A DNA stretch of 64,000 nt, taken from Clostridia bacterium (lineage in GTDB: Bacteria; Bacillota; Clostridia; Oscillospirales; Feifaniaceae). A program made the translations under genes and the position numbers. Below are positions 55,493 through 63,966 of this stretch, piece by piece; position 1 is the first letter of the stretch, and each line of letters starts with the position of its first letter. The notes below the pieces were generated by a model. The model saw nothing but the letters and a program-made list of their open reading frames with translations, made no database searches and was not told the origin of the DNA. The DNA lies in NCBI GenBank assembly GCA_017517965.1, contig JAFWXR010000050.1, positions 1 to 64,000 on the forward strand. Direction: 5' to 3'.

Positions 55493-56553
55493 TTTCTATC
55501 CTCCAGAATCTTCTCTAAAACAGCAAGAAATTTATCCATCTGTTCTCTTGTTCCGACAGTTATACGGTTATATTCACAAATTCTCTCTCCCGTGAAATGA
55601 CGAACAACGATTCCGTTTTCACGCAATTTTGTATATATATCCAGACCCGACACCAACGGATGCTTTGCAAAAATAAAGTTGGCAGTTGTTGGTGTCATAT
55701 CAAAGCCCATTTTTTTGAGCCTTGTCATTGTATATTCACGGTTTTCACAAATAATACGGCAATTTTCTTTCGTGTATTCTTCGTCCTCAAGAGCGCCTAT
55801 TCCTGCCGCCATGGTCATGCTGTTAATGTTGTAGGGATTTGTTGAATACTTTATCGTATTTAAATCACGGATAATTTCCTTTGATGCAACGCCAAAGCCG
55901 AGTCTTGCCCCTGCCATCGAACGTGATTTAGAAAACGTTCCCGTTACCAGCAGGTTGTCGTATTTATCTACAAGGCGAACAGCACTTTCATTGCCAAAAT
56001 CCACATAAGCCTCGTCAATTACCACGACGTTGTCGGGATTGCTTTTTACAATATCTTCAATCTCGTCAAGACTTAAGGCGATACCCGTCGGTGCATTGGG
56101 ATTTGCAATTACAATTGTTTTGTTTATCCCAATATAGTCAGAAACTCTTATCCTGAAATCTTTATCAAGAGGAATTTCCTCATAGGGAATGTTTGATAGC
56201 TGTGCAAACACGGGATAAAATCCGTACGTTATATCGGGAAACACTATCGGATTATCCTTGTCCCCGTATGCCATAAATGCAAAGTTCAGAATTTCATCCG
56301 AACCGTTTGTCATAAGTACCTGTTCGGGCTTAACACCAAGCATTTCTGCCATTTTCGCGGTCAGTTCGCTGCAAGTAGGGTCAGAATACAGTTCCAGTCG
56401 TTTTGCCGCCTCTGCCGCCCTTTTAACAGCTTTGGGGGACGGAGGAAACGGTGATTCATTGGTATTAAGCTTCACAAGATTTGAGATTTTAGGCTGTTCA
56501 CCCGGAGTATACGGTGTCAATGTATCAAATTTGTTGCTAAAAAATCTGCTCAT
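55489..56553 (-). CDS. hisC: Histidinol-phosphate aminotransferase
   Basis: A 354-residue PLP aminotransferase of fold type I. The substrate segment is [25 protein letters not shown] and [10 protein letters not shown] are in place, and the PLP lysine lies in [16 protein letters not shown]. It transaminates imidazole-acetol phosphate. ATG at 56553 follows the hisD stop by 4 bp with AGGA upstream; the TTG at 56568 lies inside hisD. It overlaps hisB by 4 bp. Confidence 0.96.
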   Translation of the reverse strand: MSRFFSNKFDTLTPYTPGEQPKISNLVKLNTNESPFPPSPKAVKRAAEAAKRLELYSDPTCSELTAKMAEMLGVKPEQVLMTNGSDEILNFAFMAYGDKDNPIVFPDITYGFYPVFAQLSNIPYEEIPLDKDFRIRVSDYIGINKTIVIANPNAPTGIALSLDEIEDIVKSNPDNVVVIDEAYVDFGNESAVRLVDKYDNLLVTGTFSKSRSMAGARLGFGVASKEIIRDLNTIKYSTNPYNINSMTMAAGIGALEDEEYTKENCRIICENREYTMTRLKKMGFDMTPTTANFIFAKHPLVSGLDIYTKLRENGIVVRHFTGERICEYNRITVGTREQMDKFLAVLEKILEDRK

Positions 56554-56557
56554 ATCT

Positions 56558-57832
56558 TTAATCCTCAATTCTTATTGTGGCGCTTTTGGCATGAGCTGTC
56601 AAACCTTCCTTTTGTGCAAAGAAGGAAACGTCGCTTGCAACTCGCTTTAATGCATCGTAGGTGTAGTACGTATACTGTGTTTTCTTTACAAAATCGTCAA
56701 CTGACAACGGACTTGAGAACTTTGCAGTTCCGCTTGTCGGAAGCGTATGGTTTGCCCCTGCAAGATAGTCACCCAAAGCCTCAGGGCAATTTCTGCCCAT
56801 AAAAATTGAGCCTGCATGGCGAATTCCGTCAAGATAATCAAACGGATTATCCACACATAATTCAAGATGCTCGGGGGCAATTTCATTGGATATCTCAATA
56901 GCCGCATCAAGAGTGTCGGCAACAATAATCTTACCGTTGGCGTCAATCGACTTTCTTGCAATTTCACTACGTTCAAGAAGAGGTATCTGAACTTCGAGTT
57001 CTTTTTGAACAGCCAGCGCCAAATCCATTGAATCGGTAACAAGCACGGCACTTGCCAGAACGTCGTGCTCAGCCTGCGAGAGCAAATCTGCCGCAACGTA
57101 ACGAGGATTGCTCTTCCCGTCAGCAACAATTAAAATTTCACTCGGACCTGCAATCATATCAATCGAAACTATGCCGTATACCTGACGTTTTGCTTCGGCA
57201 ACGAAAGCATTACCGGGGCCTACAATCTTGTCTACCTTAGGAATGGACTGCGTACCGTATGCCAAGGCCGCAATAGCCTGCGCCCCGCCAACCTTGAAAA
57301 TTCGGTCTACTCCTGCAACTGATGCCGCCGCAAGTATTACAGGATTAATTTTACCCTCGGCATTTGGCGGTGTAACAATCACAACCTCACCAACTCCTGC
57401 AATTTTTGCAGGGATTGAATCCATCAGAACCGTTGACGGATAAGCCGCCGTTCCGCCAGGGACATACAGACCCGCACGGTCAACAGGGATAACCTTCTGT
57501 CCTGTAACAATGCCGTTTTCATCATTTATTATAAAGCCGTTACGAACTTGTTTCTCGTGAAATTTCCGTATATTTCTTGCGGCAGTTTTAAGTATTTCCA
57601 AAAACTTTGGTTCGACCTGTGCCACCGCCTCATCAATTTCTTCTTTGGTAACCTCAAGAGAAGAGAGTTTCGCCTTATCAAACTTTTCACAGTATTCAAA
57701 AAGGCTTTTATCACCATTAGTTTTTACATTTTCTATTATTTCGGTAACAATTGCTTCAACGTCCATTTCCGGTACAACACGCGCAAAAATATCGTTGTTT
57801 GCAACCTCACCGTATTTCAAAATCTTTATCAT
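56558..57832 (-). CDS. hisD: Histidinol dehydrogenase
   Basis: A 424-residue zinc enzyme of standard length. Hallmarks are RAGLYVPGGTAAYPSTVLM, KVDKIVGPGNAFVAEAKRQV, LLSQAEHDVLASA (Zn ligands) and EHLELCVDNP. It oxidises histidinol to histidine in two NAD steps. It overlaps the hisG stop by 4 bp. Confidence 0.97.
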   Translation of the reverse strand: MIKILKYGEVANNDIFARVVPEMDVEAIVTEIIENVKTNGDKSLFEYCEKFDKAKLSSLEVTKEEIDEAVAQVEPKFLEILKTAARNIRKFHEKQVRNGFIINDENGIVTGQKVIPVDRAGLYVPGGTAAYPSTVLMDSIPAKIAGVGEVVIVTPPNAEGKINPVILAAASVAGVDRIFKVGGAQAIAALAYGTQSIPKVDKIVGPGNAFVAEAKRQVYGIVSIDMIAGPSEILIVADGKSNPRYVAADLLSQAEHDVLASAVLVTDSMDLALAVQKELEVQIPLLERSEIARKSIDANGKIIVADTLDAAIEISNEIAPEHLELCVDNPFDYLDGIRHAGSIFMGRNCPEALGDYLAGANHTLPTSGTAKFSSPLSVDDFVKKTQYTYYTYDALKRVASDVSFFAQKEGLTAHAKSATIRIED

Positions 57833-58458
57833 TTTTTGTCCTCCATCTGGCAGGTCATACTTTGAAGTATCTTTTCAATTTGCTCATTCTTGAATTTAAA
57901 GCTTGCTTTATTGGCAATAAGCCTTGCGCTTATCGGAACGATTTCCTCGAGAACTTCAAGATTGTTTTCCTTAAGGGTTGTGCCCGTTTCAACAATATCC
58001 ACAATTACGTCCGAAAGTCCTAAAATCGGGGCAATTTCAATCGAGCCATTGAGGTGAATGATGTCAATTTCACGGCCGATTGATGCGTAATAATTCTTTG
58101 CAATATTACTGAATTTGGTTGCAACTCTCAAAGTCTTCTGAGTATTGTCACGGAAATCTTTTTTGCCCGCAACAGCCATACGGCATTTGCCTATATCGAG
58201 GTCAAGAAGTTCGTAAATATCGGGTTCGTATTCAAGCAAAATATCCTTGCCTGCAACACCGATATCAGCCGCACCGTGTTCAACGTAAATCGCAACGTCC
58301 GAAGGTTTTACCCAAAAATAACGTATACCCTTTTCCTTATTCTCAAAAATCAATTTGCGGTTGGTTTCCTTGATTGAAGGACATTCAAAACCCGCCTTTT
58401 CAAACATTGCATAAACCTTTTCACCAAGTCTTCCCTTTGGAAGTGCAACATTAAGCAT
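57829..58458 (-). CDS. hisG: ATP phosphoribosyltransferase, short form
   Basis: A 209-residue HisG of the short type, lacking the C-terminal regulatory domain; such enzymes need HisZ, which is encoded just upstream. It starts LNVALPKGRLGEKVYAMFE and has the PRPP loop DVIVDIVETGTTLKENNL. It makes phosphoribosyl-ATP. The ATG at 58458 suits the conserved start; GTT/TTG codons further upstream (58467, 58476) are possible because the GAGG site is 12 nt away. It overlaps hisZ by 8 bp. Confidence 0.95.
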   Translation of the reverse strand: MLNVALPKGRLGEKVYAMFEKAGFECPSIKETNRKLIFENKEKGIRYFWVKPSDVAIYVEHGAADIGVAGKDILLEYEPDIYELLDLDIGKCRMAVAGKKDFRDNTQKTLRVATKFSNIAKNYYASIGREIDIIHLNGSIEIAPILGLSDVIVDIVETGTTLKENNLEVLEEIVPISARLIANKASFKFKNEQIEKILQSMTCQMEDKK

Positions 58459-59578
58459 TGTTTTCAATTTCCTCAACCTCCGTTTTGCACAATCTTACTA
58501 ATTTTTTATACGTCAGTTTTTCAGGCTTTGTCTTTTGAGCAATCACCGTCTCACCTTTATCTATAAGCTTCTTTACTGCATTATTTACGTCGCAAAGCTT
58601 TGCATCCTCATCGTATAACAACACGGTAGAAACGTCATAATCGTGACTGTCTTCATAAATTCTTTCAAGTAAGTCTAGATACACTGCAAAGCCGATCGCA
58701 CCGCTTTTACGTGACATTTTTCTCATAAGATTATCATACTGACCTCCCGAAAGAACGCCTTCGGGAACGCCGTTTACAAAGCCTTTAAATACAACACCGT
58801 TGTAATATCCCATATCATTGACAACCGAAAAGTCTATTCTTACTTTATCGGCACATCCGACAAGTGTAAGCATTTCCGTTATGTTTTCGAGCTGTTTGAT
58901 TGCATCAGAAAACTTTTCTGCCTGTGGCAATGATTTAAGTTTTTCAATAACCTTATCGGGCGCACCGTAAACTGTAACCAGCTTCTTAAGAAGGTCAGTT
59001 GACTTTTCGTCTATACCTTCTGCAGCACATACTGCACTGATACCGCCTACGTTCTTCTCACCCAGTGCTTTGAGCAAAGCCGTCTTGCCGTTTAACGAAA
59101 TTTCTATACCTTCCATTGCCTGAGACACGATTCCCATATGAGATATGTCCAATATATAATCCTTTGATATACATTCAAGGCTTTTTGCCGCAAGCATTAC
59201 TACCTCGCAGATGCAATAATCATCTATATCGCCGATTGCCTCAAGTCCCGTCTGCATAATCTCTTTAAAAGCTCTTGTTTCCGATGAGGCACGGTAAACG
59301 TTTTCATTATAATACATCTTCTGCACGGAAGCTGTGTCTTCACGGCTGTTTTTAATAATAGAAAGGGTTACGTCCGGCTTAAGTGCCATAAGTTTGCCGT
59401 CAACGTCAGTAAACGTAATAATATTCTCAGAAACAAGAAAATCCTTGTTACGTACGTAAAGGTCATATTCCTCAAACTTGCTCATACGGTATTTCATATA
59501 TCCGTACTTCGAATAAAGCTCGCGCAGCCTGAATATTATCTTTTCATCATTTTCCAAAACCGAATTTATATTATTCAT
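58451..59578 (-). CDS. hisZ: ATP phosphoribosyltransferase regulatory subunit HisZ
   Basis: A 375-residue class II HisRS-like paralogue without tRNA-binding function. Motif 1 region FRLRELYSKYGYMKYRMSKFEEYDLY, motif 2 MKPDVTLSIIKNSR-like segment and GVLSGGQYDNLMRKM are visible. It forms the HisG-HisZ complex and gives feedback inhibition by histidine. The ATG at 59578 begins 1 bp after the yerC stop; the longer reading lies inside yerC. Confidence 0.93.
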   Translation of the reverse strand: MNNINSVLENDEKIIFRLRELYSKYGYMKYRMSKFEEYDLYVRNKDFLVSENIITFTDVDGKLMALKPDVTLSIIKNSREDTASVQKMYYNENVYRASSETRAFKEIMQTGLEAIGDIDDYCICEVVMLAAKSLECISKDYILDISHMGIVSQAMEGIEISLNGKTALLKALGEKNVGGISAVCAAEGIDEKSTDLLKKLVTVYGAPDKVIEKLKSLPQAEKFSDAIKQLENITEMLTLVGCADKVRIDFSVVNDMGYYNGVVFKGFVNGVPEGVLSGGQYDNLMRKMSRKSGAIGFAVYLDLLERIYEDSHDYDVSTVLLYDEDAKLCDVNNAVKKLIDKGETVIAQKTKPEKLTYKKLVRLCKTEVEEIENNA

Positions 59579-59579
59579 T

Positions 59580-59876
59580 TTACTCTGCCTCGCTTTCATA
59601 AAGTTTTATAAGTGCTTTCTTATATCCGTCGCTGCCGTAATTAAGGCATTTATTTACACGGCTGATTGTTGCTGTGCTCGCACCGGTACCCTTTGATATC
59701 TCAATATAACTTTTATTCTGATGCAACATCTCTGCAACCTGAAATCTTTGTGACATATCCTGAATTTCCTTTATCGTGCAGATATCCTCAAAAAAACTCA
59801 AAGCCTCTTCCTTCGTTTCAAGTTTTATAACTACTTCCATCAATCTTTCAAACTCGGGAGTCTGTATATTTGCCAT
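59580..59876 (-). CDS. yerC: TrpR-family regulator YerC/HisR
   Basis: A 98-residue protein of the YerC/YecD group of the TrpR superfamily, starting MANIQTPEFERLMEVV. The helix-turn-helix is in SYIEISKGTGASTATISRVNKCL. TrpR-family regulators at the head of histidine operons (HisR) have been proposed by comparative genomics to repress histidine synthesis. It is the first gene of the his operon; a palindrome overlaps the operon promoter. AAGGATG precedes the ATG and lies near the predicted transcript start, leaving almost no leader. Confidence 0.92.
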   Translation of the reverse strand: MANIQTPEFERLMEVVIKLETKEEALSFFEDICTIKEIQDMSQRFQVAEMLHQNKSYIEISKGTGASTATISRVNKCLNYGSDGYKKALIKLYESEAE

Positions 59877-59895
59877 AATTTTCACATCCTTACGA

Positions 59896-59924
59896 ATTAT
59901 ACTTTAGAATTTTACCATAGTAAA
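59896..59924 (-). promoter_or_regulatory. His operon promoter with overlapping palindromic operator
   Basis: On the minus strand TTTACT (59919-59924), 17 nt, TATAAT (59896-59901). The perfect inverted repeat TTTAC-N4-GTAAA (59911-59924) covers the -35 box. The predicted start (about 59889) leaves a leader of roughly a dozen nucleotides, too short for a T-box or attenuator. Confidence 0.7.
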
Positions 59925-59955
59925 GTAATAAATTCAATAGTTAAAACAAATATTT

Positions 59956-59991
59956 ATAAAAAAATTACGGGATTGCAACAAGCAACCCCGT
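59956..59991 (-). terminator. Intrinsic terminator after the SHOCT protein gene
   Basis: ACGGGATTGC (59967-59976) pairs with 59982-59991 (one G-U pair), 5-nt loop, then a run of seven T residues on the minus strand. Confidence 0.85.
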
Positions 59992-60091
59992 GCTTTATGA
60001 AATTTTGAACTAAATCCGTTTTATCTGACCGAAAGTCAATTTAACTACGAAGTAATTTAGCTCACATTGGTGAATTTTAGCAGAAAATGGT

Positions 60092-60616
60092 TTAGATATC
60101 AAGAAGCTGTTTTTTCTTTATTTCAAATTCTTCTTGAGTAATAATTCCTTCATCTAAAAGTTCTTTATATTTTTTTATCTCATCAGCATTGGATACTGAC
60201 TGTATTCTAGTTTTTTGCAGATTTTCGTTTTTAACTATTATGTTTTCAATATAATCTTTTATATTCTTTGCTTGCTGGTTTGTTGAGCGATTTGAAAATG
60301 TTACTGTGTTCTCATCTTGATGCGCTGCTTGAACCCCACCTCTATTCTCAATTCCACCACTTATGCCAAATTGAATGTATCCCACAGTTAATCCTGCTGG
60401 TTTTACTTGTATACTTCTAATTTCCGAAATAGGTATAGTTTTTGTTCCTTTCAATCCTTGAAATATCAAAGCAAAAAAACCTTTCCTTGTTATTTCAATT
60501 TTATCATCATATACATATAATTGACCATTTTGTCCCTTTAATGTGTATCTAACTTTTTCTTTTTTAATATTATTTGCCATTTTCATACGAGTACACTTCT
60601 CCTTAAACAAAGCCAT
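60092..60616 (-). CDS. DUF4429-like / SHOCT-domain protein
   Basis: A protein of up to 174 residues. Residues about 20-125 resemble the DUF4429/PH-like group (VYDDKIEITRKGFFALIFQGLKGTKTIPISEI). The C-terminus is a SHOCT motif (KKYKELLDEGIITQEEFEIKKKQLL), an oligomerisation or docking element common in accessory proteins. Start is uncertain: ATG 60616 has a weak ribosome binding site, ATGs at 60586 and 60580 are alternatives. The gene is more AT-rich than the neighbours, suggesting acquisition. Function unknown. Confidence 0.75.
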   Translation of the reverse strand: MALFKEKCTRMKMANNIKKEKVRYTLKGQNGQLYVYDDKIEITRKGFFALIFQGLKGTKTIPISEIRSIQVKPAGLTVGYIQFGISGGIENRGGVQAAHQDENTVTFSNRSTNQQAKNIKDYIENIIVKNENLQKTRIQSVSNADEIKKYKELLDEGIITQEEFEIKKKQLLDI

Positions 60617-60967
60617 ATTTATTGCTCTTCTGTAATTATTTTAGCACAAAAACACAAGAAAAGTAAAGCATATGAGTCTTTTAAATATTGTTTACACTTA
60701 AATTATAAAACAGAACACTCTACACATATGATCTAAAGCATTCTGTTCCTATAACTTTCACATTCATAAAAGATATAGTTTATTCTAATGAATCGGCAAC
60801 TTTGTTTCATAAATTAGTTGCAGAATTAGTTAAGATTATAATACAGCGGTAGGTACAACTCATGAGTCGCAGTTTTAATTCATATAATCATAATTCAAGC
60901 AATTTTCTAAAAGATCTTTTTATCGGTAAAACAAATAGATTTAGAGCCACACAAGACACTTAGTGCA
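60617..60967. other. AT-rich intergenic stretch
   Basis: About 350 bp with no supported gene. It holds the promoter of the SHOCT gene at one end and, near 60710-60750, arms ACAGAA and TTCTGT about 30 nt apart, too weak to call a hairpin. Nothing else is recognised. Confidence 0.6.
60638..60667 (-). promoter_or_regulatory. Promoter of the SHOCT protein gene
   Basis: TTTACT (60662-60667), 18 nt, TAAAAT (60638-60643) on the minus strand. Confidence 0.45.
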
Positions 60968-61600
60968 TCAACACTCCACTTTTTTCAGCATATCAATAAC
61001 TTTATTTTTTTCAATACTTAATCTATTTTTCATTTCTCTTGCTTCAGAAGTATCAATCCAATTCATAAATGACAATAATTCAAATCCATCGCTAGATGGA
61101 ACAGTTTTGCATATATATGCATATATTTCCGTACATCCACGCAAAGTGTTTTCTGAAAAATCTTCCATTAAATACAACTTGCAAATCTTATTTAGCAAAC
61201 GTAAATCTTCTTCATTCAAATATTGCCATCTATATAGTTCAATATTTCTGTATCGTTTTTTTTCTTTAAAATCCAACAAATCAAAAAACACATATCTTAA
61301 TTCATCAAAAATGTTTTGTTGACAATCATTATATTGATTAATGAGTTGAATAATCTCAACACTATACATTTTAACTAAATGTGTATTTACATTAATATAT
61401 TCTCCACATCTAATGGTATTTATAGTATCATTAATCTGCTGCTTACATATTTGTTTTTTAGTTCTTTTATCAATTATGCATTGTAGTGTCCATCCAGAAA
61501 TAAAACCAATCGGAATACTAATCAGGGAATTTATAAGCATTTCAATCAAAGGGGAACTATTTAGAATATCATTAATAGCATTATACATTTCAAAAATCAC
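60968..61600 (-). CDS. Hypothetical protein with one membrane helix
   Basis: A 210-residue protein I do not recognise. A single hydrophobic segment (LIEMLINSLISIPIGFISGW, about residues 20-40) is followed by a charged, helical cytosolic domain rich in Cys, Lys and Asn. GTG at 61600, with AAGG about 6 nt upstream, is the likely start; the longer reading to 61627 has no site. AT-rich codon use sets it apart from the flanking core genes. With the SHOCT gene it forms an accessory patch next to tRNA-Lys. Confidence 0.6.
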   Translation of the reverse strand: MIFEMYNAINDILNSSPLIEMLINSLISIPIGFISGWTLQCIIDKRTKKQICKQQINDTINTIRCGEYINVNTHLVKMYSVEIIQLINQYNDCQQNIFDELRYVFFDLLDFKEKKRYRNIELYRWQYLNEEDLRLLNKICKLYLMEDFSENTLRGCTEIYAYICKTVPSSDGFELLSFMNWIDTSEAREMKNRLSIEKNKVIDMLKKVEC

Positions 61601-61690
61601 CGTACACCTTCTTATGCAATTTACCATTTTATTATAGCACTGTTTTTATAAATGTAAATATCACTTGTTCCGTAAAAACAAATATAACTG

Positions 61691-61723
61691 AAAAAAGCAC
61701 TTGCAAATTGCAAGTGCTTTTTT
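61691..61723. terminator. Long perfect hairpin, bidirectional terminator
   Basis: AAAAAAGCACTTGCAA (61691-61706) and its exact complement (61708-61723) with one base between them; A/T tails on both strands. It faces no adjacent gene on the plus strand. Confidence 0.8.
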
Positions 61724-61725
61724 AT

Positions 61726-61741
61726 GTGACTCATCCGAGAT
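61726..61741 (-). repeat. Exact 16-nt copy of the 3' end of tRNA-Lys
   Basis: 61726-61741 is identical to 61940-61955, the acceptor strand and part of the T-arm of tRNA-Lys, in the same orientation, 214 bp away. After the match the sequence diverges from tRNA. tRNA 3' ends are common integrase attachment sites. Confidence 0.8.
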
Positions 61742-61901
61742 ACGGTGCGCTCACTCATTTTTCGACCACCCCGGGCGGTACCCGAAATCTTTCGTGTGCT
61801 CCCGACTTCACAGTTCGCAAAACTTATCGCAGTTTTGCGCCTGCTTCGACGAACGCTTTTGCTTTGCAAAAAGGTTCTCAGACCCGTACGGGTTACCAAA
61901 T
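61742..61901. other. GC-richer spacer between the tRNA copy and tRNA terminator
   Basis: About 160 bp, richer in G+C than the surroundings, with several short inverted runs (CCGGGCGGTACCCG, GACCCGTACGGGTT). Open frames cross it on both strands but begin or end in the tRNA copy or terminators and show no family. No gene is supported; it may be a remnant or dispersed intergenic repeat. Confidence 0.5.
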
Positions 61902-61938
61902 AAAAAAAGAGAAGACACCGATGTGTCTTCTCTTTTTT
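61902..61938 (-). terminator. Intrinsic terminator of tRNA-Lys
   Basis: A 16-bp perfect stem (61903-61918 with 61923-61938), loop CGAT, T-rich on the minus strand. It begins right at the encoded CCA end. Confidence 0.9.
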
Positions 61939-62013
61939 GGTGACTCATCCGAGATTCGAACTCGGGACACCCTGCTTAAAAGGCAGGTGCTCTGCCGACT
62001 GAGCTAATGAATC
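61938..62013 (-). tRNA. tRNA-Lys (anticodon TTT)
   Basis: 76 nt including an encoded CCA. The acceptor GATTCAT pairs with ATGAGTC (one G-U pair). The D-arm has GCTCAGTCGGCAGAGC. The anticodon stem CCTGC/GCAGG closes the loop CTTTTAA, giving anticodon TTT. The T-arm has GTTCGAATC. It decodes AAA/AAG. Confidence 0.97.
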
Positions 62014-62022
62014 GTATTTTCT

Positions 62023-62067
62023 AATGCTTGACTATTATACCACTCCAAGCGCCTCGTGTCAAGCATT
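62023..62067 (-). promoter_or_regulatory. Full-consensus promoter of tRNA-Lys bracketed by an inverted repeat
   Basis: On the minus strand TTGACA (62057-62062), 17 nt, TATAAT (62034-62039): both boxes perfect. AATGCTTGAC (62023-62032) and its exact complement (62058-62067) surround it, the second arm overlapping the -35 box. Confidence 0.85.
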
Positions 62068-62085
62068 TTTCAAGGCTTATTGTAA

Positions 62086-62116
62086 TAAAAAACGGGGACA
62101 CAGATTCTGTGTCCCC
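62086..62116 (-). terminator. Intrinsic terminator of the rplJ-rplL operon
   Basis: GGGGACACAG (62094-62103) and its complement (62107-62116), 3-nt loop, then six T residues on the minus strand, 24 bp past the rplL stop. Confidence 0.93.
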
Positions 62117-62139
62117 ACTTTTCTGTCATTTAACTAAAA

Positions 62140-62514
62140 TTACTTAAGTTCAACCTTAGCGCCAGCTTCTTCGAGCTTAGCCTTCATAGCTTCAGCTTCT
62201 TCCTTAGCTACGTTTTCCTTAACTGTTGAGGGAGCACCGTCAACGAGGTCCTTAGCTTCCTTAAGACCGAGACCTGTGATTTCACGTACTGCCTTGATAA
62301 CAGCGATCTTGTTAGCGCCTGCTTCAGCAAGTGCTACTGTGAATTCAGTCTTTTCTTCAGCAGCTGCTGCACCGCCTGCTGCGGGTGCTGCTGCTACAAC
62401 TGCTGCTGCAGCTGATACGCCAAATTCTTCTTCAAGTGCCTTAACGAGTTCTGAAAGTTCAAGAACTGAAAGAGTTTTTACTTCTTCAACAAATTTTTCG
62501 ATTTTTTCGCTCAT
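62140..62514 (-). CDS. rplL: 50S ribosomal protein L7/L12
   Basis: A 124-residue stalk protein. The N-terminal dimerisation domain ([20 protein letters not shown]) is followed by an Ala-rich hinge and the C-terminal factor-binding domain ([28 protein letters not shown]). It recruits translation GTPases. Codon use is typical of a highly expressed gene. It follows rplJ by 42 bp and ends before a strong terminator. Confidence 0.98.
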   Translation of the reverse strand: MSEKIEKFVEEVKTLSVLELSELVKALEEEFGVSAAAAVVAAAPAAGGAAAAEEKTEFTVALAEAGANKIAVIKAVREITGLGLKEAKDLVDGAPSTVKENVAKEEAEAMKAKLEEAGAKVELK

Positions 62515-62556
62515 TGTAATAATCCTCCGTAATTATAATTATAGTTGTCTGGAGCT

Positions 62557-63054
62557 TTACGCTTCCTGTTTTTCTGCAATCTGATTGAGAACGACTGCAA
62601 GGTTCTTGATGGGCGCATTCAAAGTAAATACGAGCTGTGTAAGCAGTGTTTCCTTTGAAGGTGTCTTTGCGAGCGCCTGTACTTCGTCGAGAGAAACTAC
62701 TTTTCCTTCAACAAAGCCTGCTTTTACTTTAAAGTTATCGTGCTTTTCTGCGAACGTGCAAAGAATCTTTGCAGGAGCAATAACGTCTTCCGTAGAAGTT
62801 GCGATAGCTGTTGTGCCTTCGAGAACGTTTTCAACTTCTTCAAGACCTGTTTCTCTTACAGCGAATCTGAGAAGTGTGTTCTTTACAACTGTGTACTCAA
62901 CGCCTGCTTCACGCATTTCACGACGAAGTGCTGTATCGTCTTCAACCGTTGTACCCTTGTAATCTACGATTACGCCGGCAGCTGAATTCTTAAGTCTCTC
63001 AATAAGAGCTGCTACAGCTTCCTTCTTGGCATTTAAGATTTTCTCACTTGCCAT
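62557..63054 (-). CDS. rplJ: 50S ribosomal protein L10
   Basis: A 165-residue L10: AGVIVDYKGTTVEDDTALR, VKNTLLRFAVRET, and the C-terminal helix that binds L12 dimers (LNQIAEKQEA). GGAGGTG precedes the ATG. L10, bound to L12, normally controls its own operon through the leader RNA upstream. Confidence 0.97.
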   Translation of the reverse strand: MASEKILNAKKEAVAALIERLKNSAAGVIVDYKGTTVEDDTALRREMREAGVEYTVVKNTLLRFAVRETGLEEVENVLEGTTAIATSTEDVIAPAKILCTFAEKHDNFKVKAGFVEGKVVSLDEVQALAKTPSKETLLTQLVFTLNAPIKNLAVVLNQIAEKQEA

Positions 63055-63087
63055 GTTTTTGGTTTCACCTCCGTATTTTAGTTAAAA

Positions 63088-63222
63088 CCGAAGACATAAG
63101 AAAATGCACCTTCTTAAACAGGAAGGTGCATTAAAATCACATAGTAATTCTCACATCTTCCTCGGCAGGATATTTAAACCAAACGGTACCTGCTGTCTTC
63201 GGAGACGGACTTAATCCGTCAG
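63088..63222 (-). ncRNA. L10 leader RNA
   Basis: The transcribed leader of rplJ, starting near 63227. On the minus strand: hairpin 63204-63220 (6 bp), a 9-bp long-range helix between 63194-63202 (CCGAAGACA) and 63088-63096, the segment AGCAGGTACC with TCCTGCCGAGGA typical of the L10-binding region, and a hairpin 63103-63132 (11 bp) followed by TTTTC. L10 or L10-L12 binding to this element represses rplJ-rplL. Family identity rests on position and sequence character. Confidence 0.8.
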
Positions 63223-63233
63223 ATGACTTATTA

Positions 63234-63262
63234 ATAATATCAATTATTCCTTCAAAAGTCAA
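63234..63262 (-). promoter_or_regulatory. Promoter between rplA and rplJ
   Basis: TTGACT (63257-63262), 17 nt, TATTAT (63234-63239) on the minus strand, just past the rplA stop; it gives rplJ-rplL a promoter separate from rplK-rplA. Confidence 0.75.
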
Positions 63263-63270
63263 GCACAAAT

Positions 63271-63966
63271 TTATGCGCCGAACTTAGAAGAATTAACTTT
63301 GATGCCGGGACCCATAGTAGTTGCGATAACGCAGCTTCTGATGTACTGACCCTTAGCAGCCGCAGGTCTAGCCTTAACGATTGCTGTCATAAGTGTATCA
63401 AGGTTTTCACCGAGCTTTTCGGGACCGAATGATACCTTACCAACGGGACAGTGAATGATATTCGTCTTATCAAGTCTGTACTCGATCTTACCGGCTTTGA
63501 TTTCAGCGATAGCCTTAGCAACGTCCATCGTTACCGTACCAGCCTTAGGTGTAGGCATAAGGCCCTTAGGACCAAGCACCTTACCAAGACGACCAACAAC
63601 GCCCATCATATCGGGTGTTGCAACAACGATGTCGAAGTCGAACCAGTTTTCGCCTGTAATCTTAGCTACGAGTTCATCGGAGCCAACGTAGTCAGCACCT
63701 GCCTCTTCAGCTTCCTTAATCTTGTCGCCCTTCGCAAATACAAGTACTCTTACCTTCTTACCTGTACCGTGCGGAAGTACAACTGCACCTCTGACCTGCT
63801 GGTCAGCGTGTCTTGAGTCAACACCCATCTTAAGGTGTACTTCAAGTGTTTCATCAAACTTTGCCTTTGCTGTCTTGCAAACAAGTTCAAGTGCTTCGGC
63901 AGAGTCATATAACTTTGTCTTATCGATCAGCTTTGCGCTGTCGATATATTTCTTTCCTCTTTTCAC
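63271..63966 (-). CDS. rplA: 50S ribosomal protein L1
   Basis: A 231-residue L1 of standard length, with [20 protein letters not shown] and [18 protein letters not shown]. It forms the mobile L1 stalk near the E site and in many bacteria represses the L11-L1 mRNA. The start is GTG at 63966 with GGAGGA upstream. rplK is expected just outside the right edge. Confidence 0.98.
   Translation of the reverse strand: MKRGKKYIDSAKLIDKTKLYDSAEALELVCKTAKAKFDETLEVHLKMGVDSRHADQQVRGAVVLPHGTGKKVRVLVFAKGDKIKEAEEAGADYVGSDELVAKITGENWFDFDIVVATPDMMGVVGRLGKVLGPKGLMPTPKAGTVTMDVAKAIAEIKAGKIEYRLDKTNIIHCPVGKVSFGPEKLGENLDTLMTAIVKARPAAAKGQYIRSCVIATTMGPGIKVNSSKFGA

Noticed and set aside
61621-61899. 92-residue minus-strand frame between tRNA-Lys and the hypothetical gene
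   Set aside because: It runs through the tRNA 3' copy and a perfect terminator hairpin; no start signal or family.
61708-62007. 99-residue plus-strand frame ending in EIRTRDTLLKRQVLC
   Set aside because: It is the antisense of tRNA-Lys read through a terminator, a well-known false gene type.
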